Shown here: one piece after another, positions 31,758 to 40,806 of the stretch
How positions within the stretch are numbered: position 1 is the first letter of the stretch
Layout of the letters: every line of letters begins with the position of its first letter
Origin: Chloroflexota bacterium
Lineage (GTDB): Bacteria > Chloroflexota > Anaerolineae > UBA4142
Assembly: GCA_016208315.1 (NCBI GenBank)
Contig: JACQYF010000044.1
Span: 1-53,964, forward strand
Reading direction: 5' to 3'
Length of the DNA: 53,964 bases
Program-made: the position numbers and the translations under genes
The notes under the pieces: model-generated
Seen by the model: the letters and a program-made list of their open reading frames with translations, nothing else
The model's database searches: none
Told to the model about the DNA's origin: nothing

Positions 31758-32615
31758 ATGACTATGCCTCGTATTATTTTTGGACTCGTCGGATTTATCG
31801 CGGGCTGGTTCATTCGCGCGCGCCGCGCCGCCGCGCCCGTCACTTTCGACGAGACAATTGAAGAGCCGCTCGAAACCGAAGAAGCGATCCAAGAACCAAC
31901 GGTTGCAGTAGAACAAACGCCGCCCTTTGTCGAGGAATTGAACGAGCTGCGCGAGACCGCCGCCGCGCTGCGCGACGGCGTCGCCGCGCTCGACAAACAA
32001 CTGGGGCGCGTGGGGCGCGAACAGTTCAAAGCGAACACGCTCGAAGAAGCGCAGCAGCGGCAGGCCCAAGTTGCGCTGGAACAACTGCGCGACCTGAGCG
32101 CGCGCCGCGAAGCCGACCTCGCCATTCTGCGCGACCAATTGCGCGCCGATCATTCCGCGCAACGTTTGACCGTGATCCAGCAATTGCTTCCCGCGCTGGA
32201 CGGTTTGGATGAAGCGCTCGCGGCGGGCGCGCGCGTGGTCGAAGAAAAATCTGCGTCCGAGCCAGCGACCCCAACCGCAGCGCTCACGCTGCGCCAACGC
32301 ATCGAGTTCGTGCTGGGACGCCGCGAACTGCCCCAGGTCGTCCTCAGTCGAGATGGCGAATGGCGCGAATCGGTTGCCGCGTGGCTGCAAGGCATCGCGT
32401 TGGTGCGCGCGCGGCTGCTCCACATCTTGTCGGCGGAACATGTTCAGCCGATTGACGCGCTGGGCGAGATGTTCGATCCGCATCGGCACATCGCCGTCGA
32501 GACCACGCCCGCGACGGATGGCATCGCGCCAGGCACCATCGTGGAAGAATATCGGCGGGGCTACCAAGTGGGCGAGCGGGTCTTGCGCGCGTCGGAAGTG
32601 GTAGTGGCTAAATAG
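31758..32615 (+). CDS. grpE: Membrane-anchored GrpE-like nucleotide exchange factor
   Basis: A 285-residue protein. The N-terminus has one predicted transmembrane helix (MPRIIFGLVGFIAGWFIRAR), unusual for GrpE. A coiled-coil region follows (ELRETAAALRDGVAALDKQL, EEAQQRQAQVALEQLRDLSA), then a helical middle. The C-terminus has the GrpE beta-domain (ALGEMFDPHRHIAVETTPA, GTIVEEYRRGYQVGERVLRA). It would release ADP from the DnaK encoded next, possibly at the membrane. Cytosolic GrpE is normally 150-210 residues, so this one is long. Confidence 0.88.
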   Translation: MTMPRIIFGLVGFIAGWFIRARRAAAPVTFDETIEEPLETEEAIQEPTVAVEQTPPFVEELNELRETAAALRDGVAALDKQLGRVGREQFKANTLEEAQQRQAQVALEQLRDLSARREADLAILRDQLRADHSAQRLTVIQQLLPALDGLDEALAAGARVVEEKSASEPATPTAALTLRQRIEFVLGRRELPQVVLSRDGEWRESVAAWLQGIALVRARLLHILSAEHVQPIDALGEMFDPHRHIAVETTPATDGIAPGTIVEEYRRGYQVGERVLRASEVVVAK

Positions 32616-32706
32616 TTGGGTAGTTGGGTGGTTGGGTGGTTAGGTGGTTGGTAGAATGGTCACGCAATACGCAACACACAATACGCAACACGCGGCACGC
32701 AACACG
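32613..32706 (+). repeat. Two short-word repeat blocks before dnaK
   Basis: GTTGGGTAGTTGGGTGGTT words (32613-32652) come first, then ACGCAATACGCAACACACA words (32660-32706). Both are direct repeats with no coding sense. The dnaK ribosome binding site (GAGGGGG) lies right after them. Confidence 0.75.
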
Positions 32707-32722
32707 TTTGAGGGGGCGTCGT

Positions 32723-34429
32723 ATGAACGAACAGATTATCGGGATTGACCTGGGCACCACATTTTCGGCGGTGGGCTTTGTGAGCGAGGGCAAGCCGCGG
32801 ATTCTGCCGAGTGGCGCGGAACGCATTGTCCCTTCGGTGGTTGGATTTTCGCCGCAAGGCGCGCTCCTCGTCGGCACTCCGGCGCGCAATCAATACGTGC
32901 TTTATCCCGAACAGACCGTGCGCTCGATCAAGCGCAAGATGGGAACGAATGAAACGGTCGCGTTGAACGGGCGCGCGTACTCACCCCAGGAAATTTCCGC
33001 GATCATTCTGCGTGAGATGAAACGCATCGCCGAAGCAAATTTGCGGAGCGAGGTCACGCGCGCGGTGATTACCGTCCCCGCCTATTTTTCCGACGCGGCG
33101 CGCCAGGCAACCAAAGACGCGGGCGAGATCGCGGGCTTTCACGTCGAGCGCATCATCAACGAGCCGACCGCGGCGGCGCTGGCGTATGGCTTGGATCGCA
33201 CGGACGAACGCCAAATGGTGGCGGTCTTCGATCTGGGCGGCGGCACGTTCGACGTGTCCATCGTGGAACTGAATCGCGGCGTGGTCGAAGTTCATGCCAG
33301 TCACGGCAACACGCAATTGGGCGGCGACGATTTCGACGAGCTGTTGATGAAGCATCTCGCGGAGCGTTTCAAAGATGAGCATGGCGTGGATCCGCGCAAC
33401 GAGCGCAAAGCGTTGGCGCGCCTGACGCGCGCGGCGGAGCAGGCAAAGATCACGCTCTCGTCTCAACCGTTCGCGCGCGTGCGCGAAGAATATTTGATGG
33501 AGCGTGAGGGCAAACCGTTGCACTTGGACGTCGAAGTCGCGCGCAACGAATTCGAAGAACTGATCGAACCCTTGTTGGAAGGCACGCTCGCCTCGGTGGA
33601 TCAAGCGCTGCAGGATGCGAAACTGGAGGCGCGCGATCTCGACAAGGTGCTCTTCGTGGGCGGCTCGACGCGCATTCCGCGTGTGTGGGAATTGGTCGCC
33701 AATCACGTGGGTAAGGAGCCGCATTCGGAAATCAATCCCGACGAAGCGGTGGCGTTGGGCGCGGGCGTGCAGGCGGCGATCATCGCCGGGCAGCCGCTCG
33801 ACGCGATCCTGGTTGACGTGACCGCACACTCGCTCGGTATCGAGGTCGCCGAGTTTCGATTCGGGCAATTCATTCCCGATCGCTACAACGTGATCCTGCA
33901 TCGCAATACGACGATTCCGACGACGCGCGCGCAGGTTTATTCCGCGCTCTCGCCCGATCAAACCATCGTCGAGATCAAAGTCTATCAAGGCGAAACGCCC
34001 ATCGCGTCGCAGAACACGCTGCTCGGCGAATTCACGTTCGAAGGATTGAAACCCGAAGCGCCGGGCATGTTGCCGCGCGTGACCGTGCAATTCGACCTGG
34101 ATATGAACGGCATTCTGCGCGTGTCGGCGGTGGATCGCGGGAGCAACCGCCAAGCGGGGGTGACCGTCAAAGCGGAACACGTCCCGCTCAGTCCGGCGCA
34201 AAAAGAATCGGCGCGCGCGTTGATCGCCGGATTGGACCAAGAGGTCGAAGAGCAGACGGCGGCATTGCTGGCGCGCGCGCGGCGCGCGTTGGCCGAACGC
34301 GGCAAGGGTTTGGATCGCGTTGCGGAAGTGGTCGAAGAATTGGAGCACGTCGTGCAGGAGCAAGACGCCGACGCCCAAGAACGCTTGACCGAAGAGCTAG
34401 CGAATCTCTTGTATGAGTTGGAAGAGTAA
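32723..34429 (+). CDS. dnaK: Hsp70 chaperone DnaK (short form)
   Basis: A 568-residue Hsp70. The ATPase domain has GIDLGTTFSAVG (phosphate 1), NEPTAAALAYGLD (connect 1), VFDLGGGTFDVSIVEL (phosphate 2) and VGGSTRIP (adenosine). Then the linker VDVTAHSLGIEV, a substrate-binding beta domain (LLGEFTFEGL, VTVQFDLDMNGILRVSAVD) and a short helical lid. Typical DnaK is 610-640 residues and ends in EEVD-like or disordered tails; here the lid is shortened. The ATG at 32723 follows GAGGGGG. This is likely a dedicated paralogue and not the housekeeping DnaK. Confidence 0.94.
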   Translation: MNEQIIGIDLGTTFSAVGFVSEGKPRILPSGAERIVPSVVGFSPQGALLVGTPARNQYVLYPEQTVRSIKRKMGTNETVALNGRAYSPQEISAIILREMKRIAEANLRSEVTRAVITVPAYFSDAARQATKDAGEIAGFHVERIINEPTAAALAYGLDRTDERQMVAVFDLGGGTFDVSIVELNRGVVEVHASHGNTQLGGDDFDELLMKHLAERFKDEHGVDPRNERKALARLTRAAEQAKITLSSQPFARVREEYLMEREGKPLHLDVEVARNEFEELIEPLLEGTLASVDQALQDAKLEARDLDKVLFVGGSTRIPRVWELVANHVGKEPHSEINPDEAVALGAGVQAAIIAGQPLDAILVDVTAHSLGIEVAEFRFGQFIPDRYNVILHRNTTIPTTRAQVYSALSPDQTIVEIKVYQGETPIASQNTLLGEFTFEGLKPEAPGMLPRVTVQFDLDMNGILRVSAVDRGSNRQAGVTVKAEHVPLSPAQKESARALIAGLDQEVEEQTAALLARARRALAERGKGLDRVAEVVEELEHVVQEQDADAQERLTEELANLLYELEE

Positions 34430-34449
34430 CCACTTTTTTGGATCAAATA

Positions 34450-34487
34450 TTGATGCGTGTCCGAAGGTACCCTCGGACACGCATCAA
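34450..34487. terminator. Bidirectional hairpin terminator between dnaK and the fdrA operon
   Basis: TTGATGCGTGTCCGA (34450-34464) is exactly complementary to 34473-34487, with an 8-base loop. A TTTT stretch follows on the + side. It separates convergent operons. Confidence 0.8.
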
Positions 34488-34504
34488 TGCTTTTCTAATG
34501 ACGT

Positions 34505-34678
34505 TCAAAGCAGTTTGTCCAATAAACTCAGCATCTCTTGGTCACCGCCGGCGGGCGGGGACCAGTCCAAGTGTATGACCTGCGCGCCCTGAGTCTCGAG
34601 AGCCGCGGCAAAGTCCTGCACCCCGATATTGATGATAATTGGGGGATGGTTGAGCAATTCGTCCAGTTTGGTTTCCAT
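34505..34678 (-). CDS. Small FdrA-linked protein
   Basis: A 57-residue protein (METKLDELLNHPPIIINIGV, QDFAAALETQGAQVIHLDWS, PPAGGDQEM). This NIG...F...L..QG..V...DW.PPAGG pattern accompanies FdrA proteins, either fused or as a small neighbouring gene. It starts 5 bases after the fdrA stop. It may be a subunit or cap of the carbamoyltransferase-like complex. Its exact role is not known to me. Confidence 0.7.
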   Translation of the reverse strand: METKLDELLNHPPIIINIGVQDFAAALETQGAQVIHLDWSPPAGGDQEMLSLLDKLL

Positions 34679-34683
34679 ATTCC

Positions 34684-36270
34684 TCATCCCTGAGCCAAAA
34701 CCAGTCTGCCGCATTCTCGGGCTGCCTCCGCACTGCTCGGCAACACAATAACGCCGGCGTCTTGCAATTGCCTCTGCTGTCGCTGCAAGCCCTGCGGATC
34801 CCCATCCGTGCCGCAGACCGATGCGATGATCGCGAGCGTGCCTCCGCGTGCGCGCGCCCTGGATTGAGCCAGTGTTACCGCCTCGATCAAATCGCCCACA
34901 GGGTCCGCCGACGCGTTGTAACCGAGAATGAAATCGAGGAGGAGAACGGCCACGCGCGGATCGTTCGCTTCGGAAACGATGCGGTCGCGGCGCAGAGAGG
35001 CGTCAATCATCGGGTGAGCGCGGCCATCGGTGAAGAACTCGTCGCCCATGTCTACAAGGGTATGCTCGATACTCCTTCGCGGATCCGATAGGCGCATGTT
35101 CCCCGGCAGCGGCGCATTCGAGTAGACACGGATGCCAAGGTCCTGCAACACCTGCTGTGCCTGATAGCAAAAGGTGCCGCCCGCAAAAATGCCGCGGATG
35201 TATTTGCGCTCGGGCGCGAAATGCAGGTTGGAGATTGGAGATTGGAGATTGGAGATTGGAAGTTGGAGGTTGGAAGTTGGAGGTTGGAAGTTGGGAGTTG
35301 GAAGTTGGAAGTTGGAGATTGGAGATTTGCCGGTCGCGATCTGTACGGCGATTCGCGCCGCATCATCTAGGGTGCGCGCTATTCGAAAGCGGACATTCGC
35401 GCCGGGCAACTCGTCGCGGACGCCGAGAAAGCACGTCACCACAGGTTTATCGCACGACGAAATGCGCTCAATCAGAACCGCCAGTGTCTTGGCCCCCGGC
35501 GGTTTGGAAACGATCGCGATGACCTTCGTTGCACGGTCTCGCTCCAGCGCATCGAGCGCCGAGAGCGCCGAGAGGCCGCCGATCGCATCGGACAGATCGC
35601 GGCTCCCTGTGCCGATCGCGTGCGAGATGCCGGAACCCCAGCGGTGTACGAGCGTCGTAAATTCCTGGATGCCAGTCCCCGATGCTCCGATCACTCCAAC
35701 CGGGCCGCGTCGTACCACGTTGGCAAATCCGATGCCAAGGCCGCCGATAATGGATGTCCCACAGTCCGGCCCCATGACGACTAGGCCACGCTCACGCGCA
35801 TACTCTTTGAGCGCAAGCTCATCGTCCACCGAAACGTTGCTGCTGAAAACAAAGACGTTCAGTCCGCGCTCTAGCGCGTGACGCGCCTCACGCGCGGCAT
35901 ATTGTCCCGACACCGAGATGACCGCCAGGTTGGCATCGGGCTGGCGCGCGAGGGCGGCGTCCAGCGTGCGCGGGGCTGATTCTTTGCCACTGTCCCGATC
36001 TCGACGCATCCATTGATCGAGCTGATCGAGAATGTCGCGCACGGTCTGTTCGGTGTCCGCGACCACAGCCACCATCAGGTCATTTGGAGTGGCGGTGTCA
36101 AGCGCGGGACTGGAGACCTGAATATCCGCGAGCAGCGACCTGTTTTTCTCAGTTCCCATCAGCGCGGCCGCTTGCTGTACGCCCGGCTGCTCCGCGATTC
36201 GTTTCGCCACGCGCATCAGGAACACCGAGTCGTAGAACTCGTTCTTGCGAACGCTGCATCCCGTTGCCAT
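34684..36270 (-). CDS. fdrA: FdrA, acyl-CoA-synthetase-like subunit (oxamate carbamoyltransferase type)
   Basis: A 528-residue FdrA homologue with the CoA-ligase-like fold: N-terminal NEFYDSVFLMRVAKRI, Rossmann part VFVFSSNVSVDDELALKEYA and VMGPDCGTSIIGGLGIGFAN, then GASGTGIQEFT, and a C-terminal half starting RGIFAGGTFCYQAQ. In E. coli, fdrA, ylbE and ylbF (allFGH) encode oxamate carbamoyltransferase of allantoin breakdown. Residues about 315-350 are a low-complexity insert of SNLQLP/SNFQLP words, encoded by a tandem DNA repeat, between the two halves. The start overlaps the ylbE stop as TAATG. Confidence 0.88.
   Translation of the reverse strand: MATGCSVRKNEFYDSVFLMRVAKRIAEQPGVQQAAALMGTEKNRSLLADIQVSSPALDTATPNDLMVAVVADTEQTVRDILDQLDQWMRRDRDSGKESAPRTLDAALARQPDANLAVISVSGQYAAREARHALERGLNVFVFSSNVSVDDELALKEYARERGLVVMGPDCGTSIIGGLGIGFANVVRRGPVGVIGASGTGIQEFTTLVHRWGSGISHAIGTGSRDLSDAIGGLSALSALDALERDRATKVIAIVSKPPGAKTLAVLIERISSCDKPVVTCFLGVRDELPGANVRFRIARTLDDAARIAVQIATGKSPISNFQLPTPNFQPPTSNLQLPISNLQSPISNLHFAPERKYIRGIFAGGTFCYQAQQVLQDLGIRVYSNAPLPGNMRLSDPRRSIEHTLVDMGDEFFTDGRAHPMIDASLRRDRIVSEANDPRVAVLLLDFILGYNASADPVGDLIEAVTLAQSRARARGGTLAIIASVCGTDGDPQGLQRQQRQLQDAGVIVLPSSAEAARECGRLVLAQG
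35223..35330 (-). repeat. Tandem GATTGGA/GAAGTTGGA repeat inside fdrA
   Basis: About a dozen copies of 7-9 bp words (GGAGATT, GGAAGTT, GGAGGTT) lie in frame within fdrA and encode the SNLQ/PISN linker. Copies of the GGAGATT word also occur at 42421-42455, next to pucR. The length keeps the reading frame. Confidence 0.85.
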
Positions 36271-37517
36271 TACGCGTATTGCTCTCCAAAGCGCACGAGC
36301 GCCTTTTTGAAACAATCGAGCGGCGGTCGGACAAGACCCGCGCCGATGATCGGATGACCCGGTTCCTTGTGCGCCATTGCCGTGTCAATAATCGGAAGGA
36401 TTCCCGTCTGAACCACTTTACGGACATCAATGCCCAGCGGCGATCCCTCGAAACCGAACACGGGCATACGATAGTTCGCGCTCGACGTCGTCGTAATTTG
36501 CCGCATCTCTTTACTGTACGCAAACGCCTGCTCCGGCGTCCCGCCGACAAAACCCAGGATGCCGGTCGCGCCGGCGAGAACAAAGCCGCCCCAGCCCACC
36601 GTCTCGGTGATCGCCGAATCGCCCATGTCGAACCCGGCATCCTCTTCTTTAAAGCCAGGGAGATACAGCCCCTGAACCCGCGGCGACGGCGCGGTGAACC
36701 ATTCCTCGCCCAGTCCGCTGACGCGAATTCCGAAATCCGTCCCGTTGCGCGCCATCGCGGTGACAACTGTGCTGTATTCGATGCCGCGCGCCGGATCGGC
36801 GATGGATTTGCCCGCCGCCATCGAAAGCCCCAAGAATACGAGTTCGTGATTTGTGATGTATTGCAGGGTGCCGACGAGCGCATCGTGAGGAATTTTCGCT
36901 TGCGATAGGCGAACCGCCATCGCGTTGGCGAATAGACTGGAAGCCGATACGCAGCGGTTGTGCAGTTCGTCTCCCATCTGCAGCGCCTTGGCGATGATCG
37001 GCTTGAGCGGGAGTTCTCCACCTTGCTGTAAAACACAGCGCAGCGCGGGCGCCCACACATCGCGCCAGAGCCGCAACCCATTGAGCGCGCCGTCGCTGTA
37101 ATCCCCAAATTGCTGCCGTCCTTCGACCTGTCGGCAAAAGGCGCGATTTCCAAAGGCCCTATTCTCGACGACCCAGACCGGCATCGTGGCGGAGATCGTG
37201 CCGGCCATCGGCCCCACAGTTTGGTGAGCGTGATTCGGCTCAAAGGTAATTGCGCCGCTTTGGAGCAGGTGAATCGCCTCCGAGGGTGTCTGCGCCCACC
37301 CCTCATACAACGCGATCCCGGTCATTGCGCCGCGCTGCGCGCCGCACATCCGCTCCCACGAGATCGGTGGGCCCGAGTGCAGAATCATTTTATCTTCGAG
37401 ACCAGGGATAACCTGACCCGCGGGCGCAACGTCTACCAGAACAGGGTCGCCCGCGTTCATGCGCTTGACGGCTTCCAAGTTCGCCGCTTCAATACGTTGT
37501 TTGATGTCTGTCGTCAT
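36270..37517 (-). CDS. ylbE: YlbE-like DUF1116 subunit (oxamate carbamoyltransferase type)
   Basis: A 415-residue DUF1116 protein. Features are MNAGDPVLVDVAPAGQVIPG near the N-terminus, then GAITFEPNHAHQTVGPMAGT, LGLSMAAGKSIADPARGIEY and NGTDFGIRVSGLGEEWF. Homologues sit with fdrA in allantoin/oxamate clusters (ylbE, allG) and supply the second subunit. No DUF2877 (ylbF/allH) or carbamate kinase gene is in this window. It is coupled to fdrA by a TAATG overlap. The BMP-type transporter is directly upstream. Confidence 0.88.
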   Translation of the reverse strand: MTTDIKQRIEAANLEAVKRMNAGDPVLVDVAPAGQVIPGLEDKMILHSGPPISWERMCGAQRGAMTGIALYEGWAQTPSEAIHLLQSGAITFEPNHAHQTVGPMAGTISATMPVWVVENRAFGNRAFCRQVEGRQQFGDYSDGALNGLRLWRDVWAPALRCVLQQGGELPLKPIIAKALQMGDELHNRCVSASSLFANAMAVRLSQAKIPHDALVGTLQYITNHELVFLGLSMAAGKSIADPARGIEYSTVVTAMARNGTDFGIRVSGLGEEWFTAPSPRVQGLYLPGFKEEDAGFDMGDSAITETVGWGGFVLAGATGILGFVGGTPEQAFAYSKEMRQITTTSSANYRMPVFGFEGSPLGIDVRKVVQTGILPIIDTAMAHKEPGHPIIGAGLVRPPLDCFKKALVRFGEQYA

Positions 37518-37540
37518 CCGAGTCTCCTTGAAGGAACTGG

Positions 37541-37571
37541 GACCTGACGGGTCTTGGAAACCCGTCAGGTC
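37541..37571. repeat. 12-bp-arm hairpin between BMP lipoprotein and ylbE
   Basis: GACCTGACGGGT (37541-37552) is exactly complementary to ACCCGTCAGGTC (37560-37571), with loop CTTGGAA. No U-run is seen. It may be a REP-like element or an mRNA stabiliser that keeps the substrate-binding protein transcript abundant. Confidence 0.8.
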
Positions 37572-37578
37572 TACTCAT

Positions 37579-38724
37579 TTACTTGGGTTTGCCGACAATG
37601 CCTTCGACGAACCAATCGAAACTCGACATCTTGTCGTTGCCCCAGACTTCGCCTTCCTTGATCTTGAGGTTGCCATCCTGATCCTTGATGGGCCCCTTGA
37701 ACACTTGCACCTTGCCGCTGCCAATATCCTGCGCGGCGCTCGTCACGAGGTCTTGGACATCTTTCGGCACCGAGGGTCCAAAGGGGGCCAGCGCCATATA
37801 GCCGTCGGACACGCCCCCGCGATAATGGACGCTCTTGAACTTGCCCTCTAGCACCATCGTGGCGGCGTTGGACATGATGCCGCCCCAGGTGAACCCCAGC
37901 CCAGTGATCCAGCCCTTGGCGGCGAATTGCTGGACCGCGTTCGATTGAAAACCGACCACGTACACGCCGCGTGATTCGGCGGTCTGCACGACCGTGCTGG
38001 GCGAATCAATGTGCATGCCCACTACATCTACGCCTTGGTCCACCAGCGCGTTCGTCGCCGCGGCCTCCTTGCCGCGATCCATCCACGCGTTCGTAAAGAC
38101 GACGCGTGTTTCGATCTTGGGATTCACCGACCGGGCGCCGAGATGGAATCCATTGATGTTGCCGAGCGCAAAGCCGAGCGGCATGCCGCCGACAAAGCCG
38201 ATTTTGCCCGTCTTGGACATCTTGCCGGCGGCGACGCCGAGCGCGTACCAATGGAACTGCGTCGTTCCAAAGTAGGTGGCAAAGTTCGGCGCGAGCTTCC
38301 AGCCGCCGGGATGCATAAAGTAGACGTTTGGATACTTTTCCGCGACTTTGAGCGCCGGGTCCTGATAGGGAGAACCTGCCGGGAAGATGAGTTTCGCGCC
38401 CTGCTGGATCATGCCTTCCATCGTGCGCTCGGCGTCCGCATCGGACACGTTCTCCGCAAAGATGGTCTTGATGCAGGGCAAGTTCTTTTTCAGTTGCTGC
38501 AACCCGTCATATTGCGCCTGATTATAGCCGGCGTCATTCGCCGAGCCGCCCACCAGCATGCCGACGACCAGGCACGGCGCGCTCTCGGTCGGCGCGACCG
38601 CGGCGGGCGCTTTGGTCGGCGGCGCCGCGGTCGGTGGGATCGGCGTGGGCGGCGCGGCGCAACTCGCGAGCGCGAGCACAACGGCTGTGAGCGCAATGAT
38701 AGAAAGAAAACGACTGTGCTTCAT
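37579..38724 (-). CDS. BMP-family ABC transporter substrate-binding lipoprotein
   Basis: A 381-residue lipoprotein. The lipobox (LALASCAAP) is followed by a Pro/Thr/Ala linker (PPTPIPPTAAPPTKAPAA), then the BMP fold (VVGMLVGGSANDAGYNQAQY, GMIQQGAKLIFPAGS, KIGFVGGMPLGFALGNINGF). BMP-family proteins bind nucleosides, purine derivatives or related heterocycles. Next to FdrA/YlbE and PucR genes, a purine- or allantoin-derived substrate is likely. The ATG at 38724 follows GAGGAGAA. Confidence 0.92.
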   Translation of the reverse strand: MKHSRFLSIIALTAVVLALASCAAPPTPIPPTAAPPTKAPAAVAPTESAPCLVVGMLVGGSANDAGYNQAQYDGLQQLKKNLPCIKTIFAENVSDADAERTMEGMIQQGAKLIFPAGSPYQDPALKVAEKYPNVYFMHPGGWKLAPNFATYFGTTQFHWYALGVAAGKMSKTGKIGFVGGMPLGFALGNINGFHLGARSVNPKIETRVVFTNAWMDRGKEAAATNALVDQGVDVVGMHIDSPSTVVQTAESRGVYVVGFQSNAVQQFAAKGWITGLGFTWGGIMSNAATMVLEGKFKSVHYRGGVSDGYMALAPFGPSVPKDVQDLVTSAAQDIGSGKVQVFKGPIKDQDGNLKIKEGEVWGNDKMSSFDWFVEGIVGKPK

Positions 38725-38834
38725 TGTTCTTCTCCTCTTTGAGCGCATTAATTTCCCCGATTGATACGAGACGAGATGGTGACGATCGGATGATCACCCC
38801 CTTCATGCCAAACTTGCTGCCGCGATTCGCGGAC

Positions 38835-39752
38835 TCACTCGGTTCCGCGATAGACTTGGCCCAGGCCCGCGGGCGCAGCATGTCTGCGACGCCCTCCCCA
38901 GATCATCAAGACAAGAATCGTGAGCACATAGGGAACCATGTTCAACAGGAACGGGGATACGTCCATGCCGCTCGCCTGCAATTGCAGTTGAAATGCTACC
39001 AGCCCGCCGAACAAGAGCGCTCCGGCAATGGCCCACAGTGGATGCCATTTGGAAAAGATCACCAGCGCAATCGCGATGAAACCCCGTCCCGCCGTCATCC
39101 CTTCCGACCAGTTGAGCGTGTAGGCGACAGAAAGGTGCGCGCCGCCCACACCGGCAAGCAAGCCCGCGATAAAGAGCGCCTGATACTGCAACCAACCCGG
39201 CTGCCGCCCCGCCGCAAAAGCCGTGGTTGGACTTTCGCCGACCGCGCGCACTCCCAGTCCCCACCGCGTGCGAAAGAGCAGCCACCAGATCAGCACCGCC
39301 GCAGGGACGACCAAGTAAACGAGGAGATCGTGGTTGAAGAATACCGGCCCGACCCACGGAAGTTGCGCGAGTCCCGGGATAGGCAGCTTGCCCAGTCCAA
39401 CAATCGGTCTGCCGACGTATCCCTTGCCGATGAGGGCGCTCAAACCGGTCCCAAGAAACATCATCGTCAAACCGCTCGCGGGTTGATTCGCGCGGCGCGT
39501 GATGACGAGGTAACCAAAGGCGAGATTGAACAACGCTGCCGCGAGCGCCGCCGCGAGAATCCCTAACAGCGGATTGCCCGTTTCGAGTGTCGCCGCAAAT
39601 CCAACCGACGCGCCGATCAGCAGCGCGCCCTCCAGACCCAGGTTGACGATGCCGGCTCTTTGCGTGAGTACCTCTCCCAACGTCGCGTACAAGAGCGATG
39701 TTCCCGAAACAATCGAACTGGTCAGAATCCCTTTGAGTAACGATTCGATCAC
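38835..39752 (-). CDS. ABC importer permease, nucleoside/BMP type (second)
   Basis: A 305-residue membrane protein with about 8-9 helices. Family blocks are LYATLGEVLTQRAGIVNLGLEGALLIGA, TMMFLGTGLSALIGKGYVGR and GLGVRAVGESPTTAFAAG, the last holding the coupling helix. It pairs with the permease encoded 1 base upstream, as in the NupP/NupQ-like system. Confidence 0.92.
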   Translation of the reverse strand: MIESLLKGILTSSIVSGTSLLYATLGEVLTQRAGIVNLGLEGALLIGASVGFAATLETGNPLLGILAAALAAALFNLAFGYLVITRRANQPASGLTMMFLGTGLSALIGKGYVGRPIVGLGKLPIPGLAQLPWVGPVFFNHDLLVYLVVPAAVLIWWLLFRTRWGLGVRAVGESPTTAFAAGRQPGWLQYQALFIAGLLAGVGGAHLSVAYTLNWSEGMTAGRGFIAIALVIFSKWHPLWAIAGALLFGGLVAFQLQLQASGMDVSPFLLNMVPYVLTILVLMIWGGRRRHAAPAGLGQVYRGTE

Positions 39753-39753
39753 G

Positions 39754-40806
39754 TTATTTTCTCCCCACCATCGGTCGCGCCAGCACGATAAAGAGAATGA
39801 GCGCCATCAAGATATTCACGATGGCATAGGGCAAACCCTGAGTCAACTGAAGGACTGTCCCTCCCGATGCGATCACCGCCAGCAGGAATGACATTACGAT
39901 GATGCCGAGCGCGTTTCCACCGGCGAGCCAACTAATGAGAAATCCCATAAAGCCATAGCCCGGCGAGATCACTTGAATCAATCGCCCGTGCATACCGGAC
40001 ACTTCAGCCATGCCCGCCAGACCCGCCAGCGCGCCGCCGGCGAACAAAGCAAGCAAAATGTACGCGGGTAACGGAATGCCCAGCCGCCGCGCCGCTTCGG
40101 AGTTGCCGCCAATCGCGCGCATCTCCAGACCCCAACGGGTACGCGTCGTCACGAACCAAAACAAAACGACGGCGCACAGCGCCAGCACAATTCCCAGCGT
40201 CACACGCGTACCGCCGAAAGTTGGCAAGCGCGCCGCCGCGACGAACGTCTTGCTCACCGGAAACAAGCCGCTGTCGGGTGAGCGCCAGGGTCCGAAGATG
40301 AAAAAGTTGGTGACGAGTGGCGCGACGTAATTCAACAGGAGCGTGCTGATCGTCTCATTCACCCAGCCCTTGGCGCGCAAGAACCCAGCCATCGCCGCCC
40401 ACACTCCGCCCCCGATCATGCCAAGCACGCACATCAGCGGCAAGAGCAGCCACGCGGGCAAATCGCCGAACGTGATCGCGCCCCAGGTGGCGAGCCACGC
40501 GCCCATGTAGAATTGTCCTTCGCCGCCGATGTTGATCAGACCAAGGCGCGCAGGGATCGCGACGGCAACTGCCGTCAGGATGAGGGGAATCATGCGGACG
40601 AGCACTTCGGAGATGCCATAGGGTGTGCCGAGCGTCTGGCCGAATACGTCGGCGTATGCTCGCAACGGATCTTTGCCCGCGATCAAGAGCACTACGCCGA
40701 AAGCCAGGAGCACGAGCGCGAGCATGGCGACCGGTCGAGCTAGACCGCGCACCCACGCGGGGAGCGAGATACCGATAGCTCGCAGTGGTTCAGTTCGTTG
40801 CGCCAT
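39754..40806 (-). CDS. ABC importer permease, nucleoside/BMP type (first)
   Basis: A 350-residue permease. Typical blocks are IPARLGLINIGGEGQFYMGAWLA, GWVNETISTLLLNYVAPLVT and GLEMRAIGGNSEAARRLGIP. The ATG at 40806 overlaps the ATPase stop. It works with the second permease to form the heterodimeric channel. Confidence 0.92.
   Translation of the reverse strand: MAQRTEPLRAIGISLPAWVRGLARPVAMLALVLLAFGVVLLIAGKDPLRAYADVFGQTLGTPYGISEVLVRMIPLILTAVAVAIPARLGLINIGGEGQFYMGAWLATWGAITFGDLPAWLLLPLMCVLGMIGGGVWAAMAGFLRAKGWVNETISTLLLNYVAPLVTNFFIFGPWRSPDSGLFPVSKTFVAAARLPTFGGTRVTLGIVLALCAVVLFWFVTTRTRWGLEMRAIGGNSEAARRLGIPLPAYILLALFAGGALAGLAGMAEVSGMHGRLIQVISPGYGFMGFLISWLAGGNALGIIVMSFLLAVIASGGTVLQLTQGLPYAIVNILMALILFIVLARPMVGRK

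Noticed and set aside
32981..34378. Long antisense frame opposite dnaK
   Set aside because: Shadow of dnaK, with no membrane, signal or domain pattern.
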